From Desulfobotulus alkaliphilus (GTDB taxonomy: Bacteria > Desulfobacterota > Desulfobacteria > Desulfobacterales > ASO4-4), in NCBI RefSeq assembly GCF_007830435.1, contig NZ_VLLC01000003.1:94538-158537 (forward strand): a stretch of DNA of 64,000 nt, in the 5' to 3' direction. The position numbers were made by a program, and so were the translations under genes. The first letter of the stretch is position 1. Each line of letters opens with the position of its first letter. Under the pieces are notes generated by a model. The model worked only from the letters and a program-made list of their open reading frames with translations. It did not search any database and was not told where the DNA came from. Of the stretch, positions 51,824 to 60,872 are shown piece after piece.

Positions 51824-53338
51824 TCAGGAAGCCACCAGTTTTTTAAGGGAAAGGGAGATCTCCGTCAGCTGGCCTGCTTTGGTATCCACATGCTGGCCGT
51901 TTTCGGCGAGTTTACGGCTGGTTTCACGGATATCCCGGATGTTTTCCGTAATGGCGGCGGCATTCCGGGCATTCTCACCGACCCTTGTGTTCACCTCTCC
52001 CACCCCTGCGGTGGCCTGACCGATGTGACCGGCAATTTCCTGCATGGTCACGGACTGCTCCTCAACGGCGGAGGCAATGGCAGAGACCCCCTCGTTGGCT
52101 TCATGGACCACGGTGGAAATTTCCCGGATATCGGTGATACTCACATGGGTGGCATTCTGAATTTGTTCAATCTGCCTGCGGATATCCAAAGTGGCATCGG
52201 CTGTCTGTCTGGCCAGATTTTTGATTTCATTGGCCACAACGGCAAAGCCCTTGCCCGCCTCACCGGCTCTGGCCGCCTCTATGGTGGCATTGAGGGCAAG
52301 GAGATTGGTCTGTTCGGAAATTTCCGTAATGACTTCAGTAATTTTTCCGATGGCTTCCGCACCCTGACCCAGTGCCCGGATTTTTTCCGTGGAAAGGGTG
52401 GCTTTTTTGACGGCTTCTTCCGTGACCTGACTGGCCCCCTGGGTATTTCTGGCAATTTCCTGAATGGTGCTGGTCATTTCTTCCACGGCAGAGGCAATGG
52501 AGTTGAGGTTGGCCGTGGCCTGATCCATGGCTGCGGCAACACTCTGGATATTCTCCCCCATGGCTTCCGTGGCAGAGGTAACATTTTCCGCCTTGGCAGA
52601 AAGGGCTTCGGTATCCTCTGCGGTTTCACCGGAGATATCCTTTAGTTCCATGGCGGCATGGCCCAGATTTTCGGCTTTTTCCTTCATGGATTCAAAGATT
52701 TTTTCCAGTTGTTTTCCCTGTTCTGCAATCTGTGTCTTGTCTTTGATGCCCGTCCAGTACCAGTTGTGGTTGGATCGGGTCACCATGAGGAGCATGGCGG
52801 AAAAAAAGAAGATGAAAACGGCAAAGGCAAGGGATACGGCATCCCCGTGGATCAGGCCCCACAGGATGCTGGGGGCAATGACCAGCACAACAAAAATAAG
52901 GGCCGAAGACAGTCTGGGGGACATGGATGAGGTGGCTCCGGAAGCCAGTCCGCAGAGGGAAAGCACCGCAAGGAGGGAGACCCATTCAATGCCGTAGTGC
53001 TGGAGGGAAATGAATCCCAGGAGACCCCACAGAAAGCCAACACTGTAATTGCCGAAAAGAAAAAGGCTGTGCCACAAAACCGGTGCGCTGTCATAGGAGT
53101 CCGCTGTTTTTCTGGATACAATGAAGCGAAGGGGGGTTATCAGTACAACCCCTGCGGTGAGCATCCAGAAAAAAGCAGGCAGATCCTGATTGATGGGGGT
53201 AAGAAAGTAGAAGAGAAGCAGGCCCATGGGATAGGCGGCAATGGAGGATCTGGATCTGGCAGCCAGTTCCAGATCCGCTTCCCGCCGGTGCGCTTCCTTA
53301 AAAGATCTGCTGATTTTTTCCGTACTTGCTGTATCTGT
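51824..53338 (-). CDS. Methyl-accepting chemotaxis protein with six-helix membrane sensor
   Basis: The product is 504 residues from the ATG at 53338 (AGGAGG upstream). Residues about 25-190 contain six hydrophobic segments and short loops, a MASE-like integral membrane sensor with no periplasmic ligand domain. No clear HAMP domain is visible. The cytoplasmic part has the signalling hairpin tip [35 protein letters not shown] in pieces, with methylation-type glutamate pairs around it. It sends signals to CheA. Its neighbour, the kinase gene, is transcribed in the same direction. Confidence 0.9.
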   Translation of the reverse strand, partial: TDTASTEKISRSFKEAHRREADLELAARSRSSIAAYPMGLLLFYFLTPINQDLPAFFWMLTAGVVLITPLRFIVSRKTADSYDSAPVLWHSLFLFGNYSVGFLWGLLGFISLQHYGIEWVSLLAVLSLCGLASGATSSMSPRLSSALIFVVLVIAPSILWGLIHGDAVSLAFAVFIFFFSAMLLMVTRSNHNWYWTGIKDKTQIAEQGKQLEKIFESMKEKAENLGHAAMELKDISGETAEDTEALSAKAENVTSATEAMGENIQSVAAAMDQATANLNSIASAVEEMTSTIQEIARNTQGASQVTEEAVKKATLSTEKIRALGQGAEAIGKITEVITEISEQTNLLALNATIEAARAGEAGKGFAVVANEIKNLARQTADATLDIRRQIEQIQNATHVSITDIREISTVVHEANEGVSAIASAVEEQSVTMQEIAGHIGQATAGVGEVNTRVGENARNAAAITENIRDIRETSRKLAENGQHVDTKAGQLTEISLSLKKLVAS

Positions 53339-53429
53339 CATTTTTTTTGCCTCCTGATATGTCATTCATTGTTTGAATGCAGCCTTATGGCAAATTCATC
53401 ATATCAGGGCAAGGGTTTTATTGAACGGT

Positions 53430-53505
53430 TGGTTTACGGGCAGGGGCAAGGCCTGTCCTGGAGCCGGTGGCTGAGGCTTTCGAAGCCCAGGACGGGGCCG
53501 CACAC
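53430..53505. repeat. Diverged family-2-like fragment
   Basis: TTACGGGCAGGGGCAAGGCC and the pair GGCTTTCGAAGCC resemble the hairpins of family 2, but the diagnostic GGGCACCCGT core is missing. Confidence 0.35.
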
Positions 53506-53536
53506 AGACGCCAGATCTGCTCCTGTGATTTTTTTT

Positions 53537-53721
53537 GTACTTGTTCAGCATTATTTTCGAGCTACCATATCTGCCAGGCAGATGCACAGGCACCCAAGCT
53601 ATTTGCCAGTGACGCAAACGATTGCAACGTCACTTTCAAATAGCCAGGGTGCCTTGCAACACTTTGAATCTGCTGTAATTACAGCATTGGGATTTCAGAA
53701 TAAACGATGCTGAACAGTCAC
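53537..53721. repeat. Family-1 repeat, copy E (185 bp internal-deletion form)
   Basis: It starts GTACTTGTTCAGCATTATTT and ends ACGATGCTGAACAGTCAC. Both subterminal blocks of copy D are present (CAGATGCACAGGC and AATTACAGCATTGG), but the interior is reduced to GTGACGCAAACGATTGCAAC, i.e. the hairpin has been cut out. This shows which part is dispensable. Confidence 0.8.
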
Positions 53722-53751
53722 GTTCTTTTGTAGTCTCACAGGCCTATCCTT

Positions 53752-56700
53752 TTAATCCCTGTCTATATCCAGACGCAGCCCCGTATCTGCGGGGGGCTTT
53801 GCCTTTTTCTGCCATAAAGATCCCGTCATCAGGGCCTGCCATGCCCATGGCGCCCATGAAAGAACCCGTCCCGCCAGCCAGAGCGCCCAGGCAAACATCA
53901 GCAGACGCCAGAAAAAGAGGGGCATGGTGAACACACCTGCTGAGGGCAGAAGGCCCTCACTGCGGTCTGCGGTCCAGCGCAGCAGCCCTGTGTGGGAGCC
54001 GTTGCCTGCTATCTGCATGTCCGGGATACCCAGCAGACCGTTGCGGACCCCTTCCAGAAGCAGCAGGGCCATGGTGACAAGTAAAAGCCCCAGACCACAC
54101 TGCCAGAGGTTGTGCAGCACTCCCATGGGGGCGTTTTGTCTGCTGCGCCAGTCAAAGATGAAAAATCCAGCGCCCACAATCAGCACGGCAAAGGGGGAAA
54201 GGGAGACCAGTCCCAGACCCAGAAGCAGCCAGTCCCTTGTTCTGAGGGGGGATTTATCCGGCCTGAAGCTGAGAAGGGCCGTTGCCGTCAGCACCAGAAA
54301 AATCCAGCCCCAGATGCGGACGCCCGGTCCCAGAAGGGGACCATAGGTCCAGAGCAGCCACTGATTTTTATCCAGATGGATTTCCTGGGTAATATTGGCC
54401 GTGGGCATGGCCATGTCCATCTTTGGCATGGAAAGGATGCGGGGCCGCAGCAGGGGTTTTTTCTGCTCTTCCATTTCCCATACGAACTGAACCCTGTGGG
54501 TTCCCGGTGTCAGGGGAAGCAGGAGGTCTTCATTTTCTCCGGGAAGGGGCTGCAGTTCTCCGTTGATGCGGATTTCTTTGATTGTGGCCCCTTCCGGATT
54601 CTTTATGGGATGGAGAAAGGCCTTGCCGGAACGGATCGCTGCTTCCATGGTCAGCCGTCTGCGCTCCCTGCCGTCTTCAAGTTTCAGCAACACATTTTCT
54701 GCCGTGCGTGTGGGGCCGGGGGCAGGCTCCATGGCAGTGAGGGAAAGGGTCAGGCTTTCACCGGGAAGGGGTGTCCATACAAGGCCCCGGCCTGAGGGTC
54801 GGGGTGCCGCCGGGGTGCCGGACCATGAAAGGTGACGGTCCGTATCTCCGTGAATCTCCCACTGCTCTGAAAAAAGAAGGGTTTCTGCAGCAAAAAGCCG
54901 GATGCTGTCTTCTTCGGGAAGGCGGCTTTCCCAGGCAATGCGCTGCCTGTGGCCGGGGATGGGAATTTCCACATGCCCGTCCCTTACGGGAAAACCATCG
55001 CTGATGACGGTTTCATCGGGAATCAGGGGAATGCGCAGACTGCCGGACACAAGGCCCGGATAGGGTCGGCTGACCTCGGTTCTGACCTGCCAGTAGCGGT
55101 CCCGGCTGATGATCCTTTTTACCTGCACAAAGGCTTTCAGTTCCGGAGATGCGTCTTTGGGAATGTCTTCGGCCCTGCTGTGTGCAGGCGTGAAGGTGAG
55201 GCTGTCCCGTACCCTTCCTGCGGCATCCAGCCCCTCCGTGTTCCAGCCCGGCGCTTTAAGCACGAGGCTGTCCGGCGGCAGGGGAAAATTCAGGCGGAAG
55301 CGGTTTTCCGGCAGGCTTCCCTGAATGCGGAGGGTATGGATGCCTGCGTCCACGGGGATATGGTTTTTTCCCCGCCAGAGCAGAAGGGATTTTTTTTCTC
55401 CGTTGAGAAGGGTTTCAAAGGAAGGAAGGCTTTCATCGGTGGCCGGTATGGGAAAGGCCAGTTTTTTACCCGCATGGATTTCCATTTCAAGGGCAAAGCC
55501 GGGGTTTTCTGCCTCGGGATGGTCCAGCACAAGGCTTGCGGGGCCGCTTCTGGCGCAGTGGGGATCACAGAGGTGTTCCGTCTGCATTCTTTTTTTTAAG
55601 TCTTCCAGCATCCATTCCGGAGGAAATTCTGCCCTGACTCCCGTGGCGGGGAGGAAAAGGAGAAGAATAAGGAAGGCACCTGCGGTTTTGCCCAGAGGGG
55701 AAAGCCTGTAGGGAAAGCCCGCAGCCAGACGCCCCAGAACCAGCAGAACAAAGCCGACCCGGAGCAGGGCCGCAAGGGAGGCCGCAAGGGGCGGTATCAG
55801 ATAAAAGACAAGGCTGTGGGAAGATCCGGTAAGGCCCGTATGCACCGGGATGCTCCGCCACTGCCAGTCAGGAACGCCGGGGCCTGTCTGGGTGACGGCC
55901 GGGGCTTTGGCGGGGGCTTCCATGGCATGGAAGGGTTGGGCATCCTGTCTGCTCAATACCTGTCTTCTGGCCTCACCGGCTTCCATGGCTTCCATGGCCA
56001 CGCTGGGAAGGGCATCGGCGACCATGGCTTTTTCCTGCATCATGGTTTCGCTTCGCAGGGTCCTGAGGGCGGCTTTGTCGCCTGCCCTGTGGGAAGGGGC
56101 CCTGTCCAGCCTTTCAAGCTGGGGATAGATGGCCGTTCGGATCTGATCCGCAGCATAGGGGAGGGCCACAAGGCCTGCGGTAAGGAGCAGAAAAACATGG
56201 ATTCCCGACAGAATGACAAGGCCTGCAGCCGGTATGTTTTCACGCGTACTGGCATATTTTCCAAGGGCTGCCGTGGCCGCAAGACCGAACCAGAAGAAAA
56301 GGGGCAGGGGGAAGCTGTGGTGGAAAAGGGCGATGGCAAGGCCGAAACCAAGGCCCCATCCTGTGCCCCAGATGCGCAGGGCCACGCCGGAAAGCATGAC
56401 CAGAAAAAAGACATCCAGCAGGGTCCAGCGGGAAGTGAAGCTGTCGTCCATGGCGGTTTTTCCTCCCTGCATACCCGCCAGATGCCAGCCCGGAGGCAGA
56501 TGCAGGGTGATATCCGTCTGCTCATGGCGGTGCTGCCATCCCCCAGGAAGGGGGGTGCCGGAGAGTTTGCCGTCCATGCGGCTGAGTACCGTAAGGGAAA
56601 GGGGGCCCGGTGGCAGCTCTATACCCTGCAGGCTGTCCTTGACGGTGATCATGCGATCCTGTTCATTGAGGGCCATGCGGCCGGGCAGGAGGGGGCCCTT

Positions 56701-57867
56701 TGTATCCATACCCATATAACGGCGGGTGTTGAGGGTACCCGTAAGCTGATCCCGGACCGTGGCTCCTTTGCCGTCAAAGTCCAGCCAGATATCCCTTTTC
56801 ATCCGGAGCCTGTCTTCCGGGGGCTGCTGCAGCGTTTCCCGGATGACCAGTCCGGGGCTGGCATCGGGGGCCATGCGATAGGCGGCATGGCGTTTCCAGG
56901 CATCGGGCAGGGGGGTCTGTCTGGGATCTACGGACTGTCCGCCCGTAAACTCTGCGGCCCTCAGTTCAGGAGCAGGAATAAAAACCCAGAGTTCATCTTC
57001 CCTGCGACCTTCCAGACGGAATTCTGTATCTGATCCGGAGAGCAGATGCACAAGGCGGATGGTGAAATTGCCGGGCCGCAGATCCATCACAAGGCCCTCT
57101 TCCAGCCCCGGTTTCAGGGGCAGGGGACTTTCCACAAATACAAGGGAGGCCTTTTCCGGCATGGGAACGGCCAGTCTTTCCTGACGGGGGCTTCCCGAAA
57201 CAGCCAGTTGTATCCGGGTTTCCAGCTCCAGGGGATGGCCGTCCTGAAGTTTTCTGAAAATACGCATCTCCGTATGACCCTGTGCCCTCCCTTCTCCGGT
57301 GGCAGGCCGGGCTTTCAGCCAGAGCCTGCCACCCGTATCCCTTTGCAGCCCATGGATGGCTTTCTGATTTTTTTCTACCCGGATCAGGGAAATTTCAGGG
57401 GGAATGCTAAGGGTATCGGGAAGGGCTGACCATGCAAACTCACCTTTTATAATATGACTTCCCGGCTTAAGGTAGATAACGGGTCTGTTTTTTTCCAGAA
57501 GCACCGGTTCTTCCCTGCCATTGACCCGCACCCTGCGGGGCATGCGCGCTGCATCTCCGGGAAGGGGGACGGCACTTTCAAACAATACATCCCAGCCAAT
57601 GGTAAAATGGCCGCCCTTTTCTTCCAGTTCAAGGCTAAGGGGACCGGGCCAGATACAGAGGCTTTCCGCCGTATTATCCGCTGTCTGGGGGCAGATGTTT
57701 TTTCTGTCCTGCTCCTGCACCCATGGCACCCAGGGTTTCAGGGGCTCAGGGATGTTTTCCGGGCTGCGGGCCTGCACACCGGATAAGGGAAAAAAGACAA
57801 GCATGGAAAGGGCAAGGCAGAAAAGGAAGATGGGGAAAGGGCCTTTTTGGGACGGGCAGGTGTGCAT
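53752..57867 (-). CDS. Very large membrane protein of unknown function (1371 residues)
   Basis: It starts at an ATG with AAAAGGAG upstream and has a signal-like N-terminus (FLFCLALSMLVFFPLSGVQA). Residues 35-480 are beta-rich and probably periplasmic, with no cysteine-based motif. Several membrane helices follow (about 485-590). A polar region (620-690) and two helices lead to a second periplasmic block (about 770-1150) that begins AEFPPEWMLEDLKKRM and contains a C-D-P-H-C pair. The C-terminus (about 1160-1350) has another helix cluster. The two halves share the same plan, suggesting an old duplication. I do not recognise the family. It is flanked by repeats and has no operon partner, with GC content like the core genes. 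Confidence 0.7.
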   Translation of the reverse strand: MHTCPSQKGPFPIFLFCLALSMLVFFPLSGVQARSPENIPEPLKPWVPWVQEQDRKNICPQTADNTAESLCIWPGPLSLELEEKGGHFTIGWDVLFESAVPLPGDAARMPRRVRVNGREEPVLLEKNRPVIYLKPGSHIIKGEFAWSALPDTLSIPPEISLIRVEKNQKAIHGLQRDTGGRLWLKARPATGEGRAQGHTEMRIFRKLQDGHPLELETRIQLAVSGSPRQERLAVPMPEKASLVFVESPLPLKPGLEEGLVMDLRPGNFTIRLVHLLSGSDTEFRLEGRREDELWVFIPAPELRAAEFTGGQSVDPRQTPLPDAWKRHAAYRMAPDASPGLVIRETLQQPPEDRLRMKRDIWLDFDGKGATVRDQLTGTLNTRRYMGMDTKGPLLPGRMALNEQDRMITVKDSLQGIELPPGPLSLTVLSRMDGKLSGTPLPGGWQHRHEQTDITLHLPPGWHLAGMQGGKTAMDDSFTSRWTLLDVFFLVMLSGVALRIWGTGWGLGFGLAIALFHHSFPLPLFFWFGLAATAALGKYASTRENIPAAGLVILSGIHVFLLLTAGLVALPYAADQIRTAIYPQLERLDRAPSHRAGDKAALRTLRSETMMQEKAMVADALPSVAMEAMEAGEARRQVLSRQDAQPFHAMEAPAKAPAVTQTGPGVPDWQWRSIPVHTGLTGSSHSLVFYLIPPLAASLAALLRVGFVLLVLGRLAAGFPYRLSPLGKTAGAFLILLLFLPATGVRAEFPPEWMLEDLKKRMQTEHLCDPHCARSGPASLVLDHPEAENPGFALEMEIHAGKKLAFPIPATDESLPSFETLLNGEKKSLLLWRGKNHIPVDAGIHTLRIQGSLPENRFRLNFPLPPDSLVLKAPGWNTEGLDAAGRVRDSLTFTPAHSRAEDIPKDASPELKAFVQVKRIISRDRYWQVRTEVSRPYPGLVSGSLRIPLIPDETVISDGFPVRDGHVEIPIPGHRQRIAWESRLPEEDSIRLFAAETLLFSEQWEIHGDTDRHLSWSGTPAAPRPSGRGLVWTPLPGESLTLSLTAMEPAPGPTRTAENVLLKLEDGRERRRLTMEAAIRSGKAFLHPIKNPEGATIKEIRINGELQPLPGENEDLLLPLTPGTHRVQFVWEMEEQKKPLLRPRILSMPKMDMAMPTANITQEIHLDKNQWLLWTYGPLLGPGVRIWGWIFLVLTATALLSFRPDKSPLRTRDWLLLGLGLVSLSPFAVLIVGAGFFIFDWRSRQNAPMGVLHNLWQCGLGLLLVTMALLLLEGVRNGLLGIPDMQIAGNGSHTGLLRWTADRSEGLLPSAGVFTMPLFFWRLLMFAWALWLAGRVLSWAPWAWQALMTGSLWQKKAKPPADTGLRLDIDRD

Positions 57868-57984
57868 GGTTTTCTCCTTTTGGGGAATCCGTGGTATGCT
57901 GTAATCCTTCAGAATCCGGAAGAGGGAATCCTCCTAAGCAAATTTGAGAATTTGAGTTATAAGGTGGAAATTTAAAAAAGAATC

Positions 57985-58040
57985 TACAGGGCCGAAAAAC
58001 CATTCACAGGGGCAGACCTTCAAGCCTGCCTGTATTAAAA
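57985..58040. repeat. Family-2 fragment
   Basis: It resembles the part of R1 reading AACCATTCACAGGGGCAG, then CTTCAAGCCTGCC. It stops a few bases before the first PilB-remnant copy. Confidence 0.5.
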
Positions 58041-58050
58041 TATCCAATCG

Positions 58051-58540
58051 TACCCCCATATCCTCTGTCCTGCCATATAAAAATGCAGGTCCTGCCCTGT
58101 AGCCCATGCATCCAAAGGCATTTTTGTCACAGACCCCAGGGTATAGGAGAAGTCCGTTCCCGCTGAAAAAAACCTTCTGCCCTGAAAGGGAAGAACTGGC
58201 AGAAGCTTCCACCGGGACGAGACTCTGGATCTTTAGGAAATATTCTTTTACCTTGGCAGGGGAAGTGCAAAATGCAGACATAGGGGCTACGGCGGCAGGC
58301 TTGCCATCCATGAAGTGTTTGTGATGACGGAAGCTGTGCGTGCCCTCATTGCAAAGGGGGCGTCCATCCTTGAAATCAATGAAATGGCAAGGCAGGCGGG
58401 TTTTCAGTCCATGCGGTACGATGGCATGAAAAAGGTACTGGCCGGTCTCACAAGCCTTGACGAACTGGAACGGGTCACCATGGGAGATGTGTAGCATGAA
58501 AACGGATTTTGCCCCGCCTGAAAGGGCCTCTGAGAAAAGG
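58051..58540 (+). pseudogene. PilB/GspE ATPase C-terminal remnant with kinase start, copy 1
   Basis: The plus strand encodes the end of a type IV pilus or type II secretion ATPase: CRHRGYGGRLAIHEVFVM, then TEAVRALIAKGASILEINEM, finishing at TAG 58492-58494. Upstream the frame is broken: an in-frame TAG precedes EIFFYLGRG, and the earlier CPEREELA segment is in another frame. One base after the stop, ATG 58496 begins the same 13 codons as the intact kinase at 60873, then diverges and stops at 58570. It is collinear with 60428-60917 (fixed offset 2377), about 95% identical by eye. Confidence 0.8.
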
Positions 58541-58746
58541 GGACTGCTTTTTCAGCATAAAGATCTTTGAAATTACAGACAAATATGGATAGGCACAAAT
58601 TTTTTTAATCACAGAATACACGGAAATAGTATTGAAAAAGGATGCGTTAGCAAGATACTCTCCGGCTCTTGCCCTATGTTGCTTTCTTTTTGAACTACCT
58701 GGAATTTATGGTCCGTTTGCTGTTATACATTCAGCCATCCTCATTC

Positions 58747-59901
58747 TTACCCCTCCCTGTCCAGTTCTTTCTCAATTTCCTCAATGGAAGGGAGGCTTGG
58801 CTTAAGATCTTCCGGTAAAGACTCCGTTATCTGCTGTTCCCACCCGGCAACGCCTATGGGTTTTGTATTGCCCGCAAGGGCGTATTTGACAACGGTATGA
58901 TTTTTATCTTTGACAAGCAGCAGGCCAATGGTCGGTTTATCGTCCGGATGCCGAAGCATGTCATCGACGATATTCATATACATGGTGAGTTGGCTGACAT
59001 GGCCCGGACAGAACTTTCCGGCCTTCAGCTCCACCACCACAAAACATCGGAGCTTTAGATGATAAAAAAGCAGATCAATATAAAAATCATCTCCGCCGAC
59101 TTCCATGGGAACCTGCCGCCCGACAAAGGCAAAACCCTGCCCAAGCTCCAGAAGAAATTTTTCCAGATGCTCGATAAGCTTATTTTCCAGCTCCGCTTCT
59201 TTTCGGATTGCAGCCGTACCAAGAAAATCAAAGAGATATGGATCTTTGAAAATCTGCTTGGCCATATCGGAATCATCCGGTGGTAAGGTGGCTTCAAAAT
59301 TATTGGCACTCTGCCCGATTCTTTGATGCAGCTTTGTTTCTATCTGAAAAGACAAAACATCACGGCTCCAGCCATTCTTCTGATTTTGTTCAACATACCA
59401 AATGCGTAATTTCATATCTTTCACTTTGTACAAAAGAAGCTGGTTGTTACGCCATGGTATTTGTGCAGCGCTGCGCTGCACTATTTCTCTATCGGGCCAA
59501 CATTCAGCAAACTTACGCATATCTTTAAGATTTCTTACGGAAAAACCATTCATCTCCGGAAATGCCTCCCGTAAATCAACAGAAAGGCGATCAATGATTC
59601 TTGCTCCCCAGCCTGACTGCTCCTGCTTTTCCAGAATATCACGACCAATATCCCAGTACATGAGAATCTGGGCAACATTGGCAGACAAAACCGCTTTCAG
59701 CCGTTCCGTTTTTACCCGGTGCTTAACCTGCTTTAAAAAATTCGCATAATCACCGGGTAACTCCATCGGGGCAGCAGGAACCGGCAAAATCACTTCTGTA
59801 TTCTTACCCTTATCCCGCCTTTTTCTCTCACTGTCTTCATTGTGTTCCGTTGCTTTACCCAGTTTAGGCCCGCTGGTATCCATGTGAGGTTTTTTCTTCA
59901 T
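58747..59901 (-). CDS. DUF1016/YhcG-type PD-(D/E)XK nuclease-fold protein
   Basis: This 384-residue protein has a polar N-terminus (1-45), the DUF1016 N-terminal helical domain with LMYWDIGRDILEKQEQSGWG and FSVRNLKDMRKFAECWP, and a C-terminal PD-(D/E)XK fold: D276 in DFYIDLLFYH and E291/K293 in VVVELKAG form the catalytic set. YhcG proteins are often next to restriction systems or in defence islands and are presumed DNA nucleases; their partner is unclear. AAGGAG precedes the ATG. It sits alone between two copies of a PilB-kinase junction. Confidence 0.9.
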   Translation of the reverse strand: MKKKPHMDTSGPKLGKATEHNEDSERKRRDKGKNTEVILPVPAAPMELPGDYANFLKQVKHRVKTERLKAVLSANVAQILMYWDIGRDILEKQEQSGWGARIIDRLSVDLREAFPEMNGFSVRNLKDMRKFAECWPDREIVQRSAAQIPWRNNQLLLYKVKDMKLRIWYVEQNQKNGWSRDVLSFQIETKLHQRIGQSANNFEATLPPDDSDMAKQIFKDPYLFDFLGTAAIRKEAELENKLIEHLEKFLLELGQGFAFVGRQVPMEVGGDDFYIDLLFYHLKLRCFVVVELKAGKFCPGHVSQLTMYMNIVDDMLRHPDDKPTIGLLLVKDKNHTVVKYALAGNTKPIGVAGWEQQITESLPEDLKPSLPSIEEIEKELDREG

Positions 59902-59944
59902 TTTACAGGCTCCTTACATCAAGGATAAGGATATATAGGTATCG

Positions 59945-60375
59945 GGAAAGGCACGAAAGTTGATTATTCATGGTTGTCTCCTCTCCTCTGTTTTGGACTG
60001 CCGAGGAATCCTCATGGCTTGCTTCCCATTCGGCATGAGCTTCTTCCGCAGAAATCCGAGACAGTGTCTCGGAAATTGGCAGAGACTAAAGATTGAACAG
60101 GTATCGCCTGTTGAATCTCAATATAACCGCCGTAAAACTTCCGCATTAATTCCAAATTATCGACGGAAAATCCTTTGCCCAGCTTGTGAGTCAACCTCTC
60201 TGATAAATTTTGAGCAAATTTTTCCCATATGCCGCTCGATCAGAGCCGCTCTGCTGATATTCCAAAATATATCGGCCAAACAGCCAGTTCCGCAGCCACA
60301 TTTCCCAACGATTTGTTATCAAGAATTCCCGGAGACGGTTTCATTTTTTGTTCTTCCCTTCACTGGCAACCGCAT
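59945..60375 (-). pseudogene. Frameshifted N-terminal remnant of a second DUF1016 protein
   Basis: Read on the minus strand, three frames together give the DUF1016 N-terminal domain. NWLFGRYILEYQQSGSDRAA and YGKNLLKI come from one frame, LSERLTHKLGKGFSVDNLEL and MRKFYGGYIEIQ from a second, and ISETLSRISAEEAHAEWEA from a third. No nuclease domain follows; the intact DUF1016 gene starts directly after. The remnant is a different subfamily from the intact copy, so it is a paralogue and not a duplicate. Confidence 0.75.
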
Positions 60376-60427
60376 CATGCACGGAAGCCATAATAAATGA
60401 CCTTCTTTCTTTGCAGTTTTTTAAGAA

Positions 60428-60871
60428 TACCCCCATATCCTCTGTCCTGCCATATAAAAATGCAGGTCCTGCCCTGTAGCCCATGCATCCAAAGGCATTT
60501 TTGTCACAGGCCCCAGGGTATAGGAAAAGGCCGTTCCCGCTGAAAAAAACCTTCTGCCCTGAAAGGGAAGAACTGGCAGGAACTTCCACCGGAACGAGAC
60601 TCAGGATCTTTCGGAAATATTCTTTTACCTTGGCAGGGGATGTGCAAAATGCAGACATAGGGGCCAGGGCGGCAGGCTTGCCATCCATGGGGGTTTTGTG
60701 ATGACAGAACCTGTACTTGCCCTCATTGCAAAGGGGGCGTCCATCCTTGAAATCAATGAAATGGCAAGGCAGGCGGGTTTTCAGCCCATGCGGTACGATG
60801 GCATGAAAAAGGTGCTGGCCGGTCTCACAAGCCTTGACGAACTGGAACGGGTCACCATGGGAGATGTGTAG
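60428..60871 (+). pseudogene. PilB/GspE ATPase C-terminal remnant, copy 2
   Basis: The C-terminal frame reads DLSEIFFYLGRGCAKCRH, then GQGGRLAIHGGFVM and KGASILEINEMARQAGF, and stops at TAG 60869-60871. It keeps GRGC-x-x-C, which copy 1 has lost, but has lost the EVF segment that copy 1 keeps, so both have decayed independently. The CPEREELA part upstream is out of frame in both copies. Its stop codon lies one base before the intact kinase start. Confidence 0.8.
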
Positions 60872-60872
60872 C

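Noticed and set aside
50981-52645. 554-codon plus-strand frame spanning the kinase and chemoreceptor genes
   Set aside because: It is antisense to two well-defined signalling genes and reads through the inverted repeat between them.
57934-58497. 187-codon frame on the minus strand, with a 177-codon counterpart at 60341-60874, looking like a conserved pair of paralogous genes
   Set aside because: They are the two strands-opposite readings of the duplicated PilB/GspE remnant. The similarity comes from the DNA duplication, while the plus strand gives a recognisable ATPase C-terminus.
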